Shown in pieces: positions 57,740-64,000 of a stretch of 64,000 bases of DNA. The position numbers were made by a program, and so were the translations under genes. The notes beneath the pieces were generated by a model. The model saw only the letters and a program-made list of their open reading frames with translations. It made no database searches and had not been told where the DNA came from. Position 1 is the stretch's first letter. Every line of letters begins with the position of its first letter. Source of the DNA: Annona cherimola. Lineage: Eukaryota > Streptophyta > Magnoliopsida > Magnoliales > Annonaceae. The stretch spans positions 30,111,452 through 30,175,451 of the forward strand of contig CM059972.1 in NCBI GenBank assembly GCA_030490835.1, given 5' to 3'.

Positions 57740-58990
57740 GTGTAAAATGTTAAGTTTGATTGTAATACAAGGCGGGAGGTAATACTGTACCATCAATTAA
57801 AAAAAGTATAAGTAAAATATGCAAATAGCATTTAAATACATAAAAATGGAAAAACATAAAATAGTAATGGAAAATACATGTCAAATAATTTTTAGAAGAG
57901 GTAGGTATATATGGACATGTTGGGATGATTTGGAAAAAAATAGTTAGAAATTTATATTTTCAAGACATTAACCATGTAGTTCGTAGATATATATATATAT
58001 ATACACACACATACATACACGTGAAATATTTTCGTAAAATTTACAGTTTTTCATGATTCTTTTGAAAGAAAATATTTTCACTGTTATAAGGCTGGAAGAG
58101 GCGAATTCGCTGCAAAAAGTCTGTTGTTGCAAAATCTTAAAGTACTTTGCTAAAAAAATTATTACACTGAATGGATAGTCCATATTTAGCAACGACCTTG
58201 AAAATGGTTTTAAAAAACCCGAGTTTCTAACAATCATTTTATTCTGGATGATTTGCAAATACTCCCACTTAGTTTGACTATAATTGCAAATACGCTCACA
58301 CCGTTATAACACCATTATTGCAACGTTACAGTGTGGATATATTTGCAAAGGTTCGAAAACTACATGGGTATATTTACAATTTCAAAAATTAAATGAGTTT
58401 ATTTAGTTTTTACAAATATACTCAGGAAGTTGTCAAACCTTTGTAAATATACCCACGTCGTAATGATGTAGTAACAACGTTATAACAACATAAGTATATT
58501 TACAATTAAGGTCAAACTATATGGGGTAATTTGCAATTTCTAAAACTATGTGAGTATATTTGCAATTATGGACAAACTATATGAGTATATTTGCAAATTA
58601 TACGTGTTCCAAAAGGTTGTTGCTACTAGTGAGCTTTTCTGTAATATGATAAAAGCACTGTGAAAATGTTGTTGAATGTTACAGGTTTTTTCCCAGAAGT
58701 AACATAAATTTAGCTGCATATAAGTGCATTTGGCTATAATTATTTTTTGGTTACTAATAATTTTTTCGAGGAGTTTGGTTGCTAATACTTAATTACTTAT
58801 GATTAGTGTCATTTGTCCAAATGCAACTTTTTGACATCAAATGAAGCTAATTAAATAATACTGCAAGTGCTTAAACTTTTTTTTTTAGGATTGAGTAACT
58901 GTCTTGCCAAGGGTGTTAATAAGTCTCAATCATATCTGGGTGACGTTGTTCATATAGATAAAAAAAATTATCTACTCATATGGGAGCCTA
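57740..58990. other. Gene-free stretch with a foldback element
   Basis: Apart from the foldback MITE at 58248-58600 I see no feature. The minus ORF at 57968-58258 starts in a (TA)n/(CA)n run and has no domain. Confidence 0.45.
58248..58600. mobile_element. Foldback MITE, about 353 bp
   Basis: TTTGCAAATACTCCCACTTA at the left pairs with TATGAGTATATTTGCAAATT at the right. Both are followed inward by TTTGACTATAATTGCAAATA and its inverted partner. The centre contains short ACGTTATAACACC-type dyads. It is a relative of 40312-40706. Non-coding. Confidence 0.7.
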
Positions 58991-60310
58991 CTTGATCGTG
59001 AATAGAAAATCCACTATATCAATTGCATTTAGAATTATTCACTTTATTAGCATATTGATTTTCATTCAAATCTAACATGTCTATGGGCCCGATGTTAAAA
59101 TAGTATAAAATTAATGTAATAAAATAATTTAACATAAATATCAAGTGTAAAATGACATTTTAACATCTAAATCATCAAAAGTATGTTTTTATATGGATAA
59201 ATGGTTGTGTAATATATTTTTATATTTCACTATGCATGAGACCTATTCTACAGCAAACTACACCATAATTATGGAGCACTCCATTTGCACCAGTCTTATC
59301 TCTCTATGTATACATACGAATGTACGTAGAAGCAATTCCATGTAATCCCTTCTATTTTTTAGATATTGATACCATAATTATGGAGCACTCCATTTGCACC
59401 AGTCTTATCTCTCTATGTATACATACGAATGTACGTAGAAGCAATTCCATGTAATCCCTTCTATTTTTTAGATATTGATGATTAATGCAAAATTTAATTC
59501 ATTTATTATATTTAATATAATTTATTTAGTTAGGAGACTAAATTTCATTAAAATCAAATATGTACATTGGCCACAACTGCTCAAAAATAGTTATACCCTT
59601 GTGTAAATTAGGAAAAATACTTTGATCCATTCATGCATTTAATAGAATAATACTTTATAAAATAATTTATCCATGTAATAGTGATATTTTAAATGTTTCA
59701 TATACTGAAATATTGCTTAAAAATTACTGTCTAGTATTAAATTATTTTATTTCATCGATTTTACACATTAAAAGATAAGGTTTATATAATTATCAAAAAA
59801 AGATATGGCTCACATACAGTAATATTAAACAAATTAATTTTTATAATAATATAAATAATGCTAAATATAATAGATGGAATGAATTTTTCATCAACTATAA
59901 AGATATTAAAACTAAAGAAGATCGCCTAGAAGAGGCTTTTCATAGAAAGCACATATATATAGAAAAATATTTAAGTGCAAATTGAGCCCACTACAAATGG
60001 GGCCACTTGATCATGTGATTAATATTCATCTCATCAATTGTATTTAGAATTTTTTACTTTAATAGTATACTAATTTCCATCTAAATAAAAAATGTGTATG
60101 GGCATCAACTTAAAATGACACAAAATCAACATAATAAAATAGTTTAATGTAAATATCAATTTCAAAGTTGTATTTTCAATATCTAAACTATCTAAAATAT
60201 AATTTATATATGATTATATAATATATTATTATATTTTAATATTCATAAGACCCATTTTGCAGCGGATGGCACAATCCGTCTACACATAAAGAGTTCTATA
60301 TAAATATATA
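58990..60310. repeat. MITEs of the 1-1890 family
   Basis: At least two copies (about 58990-59290 and 59930-60310) share GCCTACTTGATCGTG-like, TTTAGAATTATTCACTTTAT and CAGCGGATGGCACAATCCGT-like segments with the cluster at the window start. A third, more diverged part runs from about 59490 to 59930. No genes. Confidence 0.55.
59262..59479. repeat. Near-perfect 109-bp tandem duplication
   Basis: ACCATAATTATGGAGCACTC begins both units (59262 and 59371), which run to TTAGATATTGAT with no difference that I can see. The identity suggests a very recent event or an assembly artefact. Confidence 0.88.
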
Positions 60311-60332
60311 CAGGACTTCACTTCTATATAAC

Positions 60333-60910
60333 TAAGAGTGTTAATGGTCATAATCAACCTGTCAACCTGCTCGTCCAACCTATTTATAAATGGGTTTAGG
60401 TTGAGATTTTTGAATAAATGAGCTATGATTTACAAATCCATTTAACCATTTAATTAAATAAATGTATTATAGTTGAGAATTTATAGCTCGTCAACCCGTT
60501 TAGTAACCCTTTTAACCTGTTTAACCCATTCGATTTATTAAAGTTTTATATTTATAAATGTAAGCCCCTTGGTTATTTCTCTCGTTAAGTTTTTCTCCGA
60601 CCACTTAATTTTTATTTTTCACTGCTTTCCTAATTCTATTTTTCTGTTATTTCCTTACTTTCACTTCCCCTACGTTGAAAATACGAACTTGTTTTTTCCT
60701 ACAAGATCATTATTTGCTAGAGTCTAGGCCCATCCTTTGCTATATAACCTGTTAACAATCCACCAACCCATTTATTAAATGAATTGTAAATGGGTTAAGG
60801 TTGAAATTTTTTTAAGTTGGTTAATAAATAGATTATGCTTGGGATATTTTAAATCGGTTAGGATTAAAATTATGATCCAACCCATTCAACCCAATCCGCT
60901 AACACCCCTA
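60333..60910. mobile_element. hAT-type MITE, 578 bp
   Basis: The ends TAAGAGTGTTAATGGTCA and, inverted, TAGGGGTGTTAGCGGATTGG are flanked by the perfect 8-bp duplication TATATAAC (60325-60332, 60911-60918). Subterminal AACCCATTT/GGGTT phrases are typical of non-autonomous hAT elements. The ORF at 60779 runs off the element and is not a gene. It interrupts a MITE of the 1-1890 family. Confidence 0.87.
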
Positions 60911-61209
60911 TATATAACTGGGTTACATAGAAATAATCCCTTAAATTTTAAGATATTGTTTATTGATGCAAAATTCAATCTACTTATTGTATTTAACATT
61001 ACTTGTTTAGCTAGGAGACTAAGTTTTATTTAAATCAAACATGTGTATATGTCACATTTGTTTAAAATAGATAGATTTATGTGTATATTAGGGAAAATGA
61101 TTATATCTATTACACGTGTTGGAATATAATAATACTTTATAGAATCATTTATCCATATAGTAGTTATATTATAGATAATTTTTTATAAACTAGGATGATT
61201 TCATTACAA

Positions 61210-62490
61210 CGAATAACAATCCATGTACAAAAAGTTTACAATTTGCCTAGTCAGACATCTCCACCAGGTTTTGCAAGATTCATTCAATGATGAAACCATA
61301 CCAGCTAAGCAATGGGATACTTTGTTGCCCTCTTTTAAAATATGCAAATATTTGACCGATTTAAATGTTACCGCCATGGATCTAATGTCATCGAGAATAG
61401 ATCTAACCCCCCGATAATACCCGGTGCTCCTCGTTCAAAAAACTCATCAAATTCATAGAGTCACTTTCCATCTCTAGATCCTGGATTTCCATCTCCAAAC
61501 TCCATTTAAGGCCAAAAAGTAATGCTAATGCTTCCATAGTCATAACATTATTAATCCCCTGCACTTGTCATCCTCTGCCTGCAAGGATTGCAAGGAATAG
61601 ACCATCAACGTTTCTCAGCACAGCCCCTAGCCTCATGCATTTAGCTTTGGAATTTTTGTTGCCATCTACATTAATCTTAAGGATTCCCTCAGCAGGTTTC
61701 ACCCACCTGACCTTCAGCTCTCTTACCATTAACCCCTTCGAGCTCAAGTGGTTTGCAAGTGTGAAGGAATCTTGGAAAGACCAGCACTAGTCCATAATTG
61801 AACCCAAAGACCGTGTATCTTTCCTAGATCTGTGCAGGCTCCTAATGTGCCACCCTATCCAATGCATCTTCAGACAACTGGCAAGAGCAAGAGATGAAGA
61901 TTCATTGGAGGCAATCCTTGGGATCCATATGCACCTTTTCGAAAACAGTGATTCCCTCTCTCAGGGCAAATGCATCTGTAGTAGACAAATAGGTGGTTTG
62001 GCTCTTCTATCATTCGATCACATAACACATAACCTTGTTCAACTTGGATTCCTCTTTTATAAAGATTGGTTCTTGTAGGCTTAGCATCCACAATAAGACG
62101 CTAGCCAAAAGCTAATCACCTTGTGGGCTGATTTTATAGAGATTGGTCCTTTCTTACCCGGTACCCTGCAAGAGAAATCTCATTAGAAATAATCACCTTG
62201 TGGGCTGATTTTACCTAGAAATGCCCATCCGGCTCAGCTGCCCAAAGCTAACAGTCCTCCATTGGGTTAATTGATAGTGAAATCATTTGAATAGTACTCC
62301 ACCCACACTCCCCCCACAGCAGCAATGACTATATCCTTCCTCCAAAGTCTCCTATCTTGATCAATGAAGTGGTAAACTCGCACATCATCTGGTATGTCAG
62401 CAGGAAGGGGCCAAGCCTTTATAATTTTTGTATCTGAGCTCTGAAAGAAACTGGCCGCTTGACCAGCTCCGATCCTCTCTCCCTTTTTCT
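61210..62490 (-). pseudogene. LINE ORF2 remnant: zf-RVT and RNase H
   Basis: Read on the minus strand from high to low coordinates: IKAWPLPADIPDDVRVYHFI (about 62430-62370), DGHF..VKSAHKV (about 62230-62190), the zf-RVT block DAKPTRTNLYKRGIQVEQGY (about 62090-62030), then RWVKPAEGILKINVDGN (about 61715-61665). An RNase H fold of the RVT_3 type follows (LGAVLRNVDGLFLAIL, MEALALLFGLKWSLEMEIQD, HILKEGNKVSHCLA; about 61640-61275). This order is the C-terminal end of plant LINE ORF2. Stops and frameshifts are present, and 62100-62215 has a small local duplication (ATCACCTTGTGGGCTGATTT twice). Endonuclease and RT are absent. Confidence 0.72.
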
Positions 62491-64000
62491 ACATGGATAG
62501 TTTTAAATATTGAAAATACTATTTAAAACTTGATATTTAGTATTACACAATTTTATTACGTTGATTTTACACATCTAGATGGGGCCCATGCATATTGATA
62601 GTAAACAAATAAAAGTGTTTACATGATAACATAAATGATATTAAATACAATAAATAGCATGAATTTTTCATCAACTACTAAGATACTAAGAATGAAGGAA
62701 GTTACATGAATTAAGAGTTTCATAGAAGCAAAGTATACAATAAGTAACAATTATTGCATGTGCACCCCTCTGTTGGTCCTTATCAGGAACAACCCACTAG
62801 TAATAGCAACTGCTGGGCTGGCCTACCTAGCCAACTTCTTCTGCCCCAGACTCATTGTCCAGTGCCAGCCGAGCTGAAGGCTGCATTGCTCGGGGCTAGC
62901 GCAAAAGAGATAACAGGGAGAGGGTTTCCGCAATTTTTTCTGGCTATGTTCTTTTTACAAAAAGCATTTGATTGAAGAGATTTTTTGCAAAATCTCCTCA
63001 AAAGCCCCGAACAACCCAATCACTTGTCATCTTCCCTACACCCCCAGCCCAGAGACAAGTTGTGGCAGCCATATAAAAATAACTTTCCCCTTTTAATAGT
63101 AATAAAATGATTCTAGGCTTGCAAATATCTTATTAAAGATCCTCTATAAACATAACATTGGATTTTTAAGAATCATAAAGAGCACAAATAAAACCTTTCT
63201 TTATGTTAGTTGTCCAAAAGATCTGACGACTTTTTGGCAAAAATTCCAACTTTCATCTTATGTCTTTAATTTGATGAGAAATAATTAAAAAAAAAACTCG
63301 CCATAATAAGGCATGGTTTTGGAAATAAATCATAACTTCAAAAATCAAAGCCCTAGCTACTTACTGTGATTGCTTGTAATCCTCACTTCAAAAATTGTCT
63401 CACCAATCCAACTGCTACAAAACAACTCGCTCAAAATCCTTTCCCCTTTCTTTCGAGGGAAAAAAATCCTTTCCCTATCTTCTCATCGCTGACTAATATA
63501 TGTTCTTTGTTCATTATGGTCATTCATCGAACATCTAGATAACATCAATGACATATTACATATCCTTCTGGAGGCCGATCGTATGCGTTGCATGCTCCCA
63601 AGCGCATACACCCATTTTTTAATTTTTTTTGAATTTTTTTTATAAAACTGTTATTATAAGTGTATTTAACATCTTTTTAAATTTTTACAATTTTTGGAGT
63701 ATTTTAGATATTTATTTTTTATTTTTAAAAATCAGTGGCAAAATTACCTAAAATGCCACTGATTTTCAAAAATAAAAAATAAATATCTAAAATAATCTAA
63801 AAATTGAAAAAATTTATACACATATTAAATACACATAGATTAACAATACTGTAAAAAAAATTTCAAAAAAAAGGGTGTATGAGCCCGGGAGCATGCAGTG
63901 CTGCATGCTTCCAGGAGCATATGATCGGCGTCCTATCCTTCTTGCCGACTTTATCCTCTCTTCATTATCCTGGTCCAAGCTTTCAGGAGATCATAAGCGG
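61725..64000. repeat. Duplicated block (matches 38345-40210), runs off the window
   Basis: It is collinear with 38345-40210 from TTAACCCCTTCG on. Differences include 21 extra bases after GCATCTTC, a local repeat at 62100-62215 and the Mutator-like MITE at 63570. In the ORF at 62754 nothing recognisable is encoded. Confidence 0.8.
63570..63933. mobile_element. Mutator-like MITE, 364 bp
   Basis: The ends GGAGGCCGATCGTATGC and, inverted, GGACGCCGATCATATGC are flanked by the perfect 9-bp duplication TATCCTTCT (63561-63569, 63934-63942). The empty site is at 40137-40145. A 9-bp duplication is the mark of Mutator-like elements. The centre is an AT palindrome (CAGTGGCAAAATTACC / AAAATGCCACTG). No transposase. 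The relative is at 43957-44303. Confidence 0.87.

Overview
The window is nuclear DNA from a flowering plant. I cannot name the species. It is AT-rich and almost entirely repeats: LTR retrotransposons with Met-tRNA primer sites, hAT-, Tourist- and Mutator-like MITEs, foldback elements, SINE-like and LINE remnants. The one recognisable host gene is a CYP89A-type cytochrome P450 (35554-37923), and it is broken by an 826-bp insertion. I saw no operon, CRISPR array, rRNA or functional tRNA, and no convincing undescribed gene system.

Layout. 1-1890 is a cluster of related MITEs. 1891-4865 is gene-free. 4866-8330 is the left part of a segmental duplication (unit A) and carries a 699-bp hAT MITE. 9753-11904 is a block of about 100-bp minisatellite bracketed by two 360-bp direct repeats. 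12328-28610 is a Ty3/gypsy chromovirus (Tekay type) with 2.9-3.2 kb LTRs. A Sire-like solo LTR sits in its 5' LTR and a 3.4-kb solo LTR sits in its RT/RNase H coding region. 29866-33780 resumes unit A. The P450 and its TRIM-like insertion follow at 35554-37923. 38345-40210 is a LINE-containing block that recurs at 61725-64000. 40706-51811 is unit B, collinear with unit A but lacking the 21.6 kb around the chromovirus and the 4.7 kb around the P450. It carries its own insertions: a hAT MITE that contains a 2.4-kb solo LTR, and then a Ty1/copia element (51826-57671). 57740-64000 holds foldback and MITE repeats, a hAT MITE, the LINE remnant with zf-RVT and RNase H homology, and a Mutator-like MITE.

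Nothing here works together as a pathway. What the window offers is stratigraphy. Ten or so insertions can be delimited to the base by target-site duplications, and several have an empty site in the other duplicate unit, so their order can be read. The most useful points are the P450 split at an exact TSD with its frame intact on both sides, the odd tandem TRIM-like element that did it, the unit A/unit B comparison, and the context bias of the stop codons in the chromovirus.
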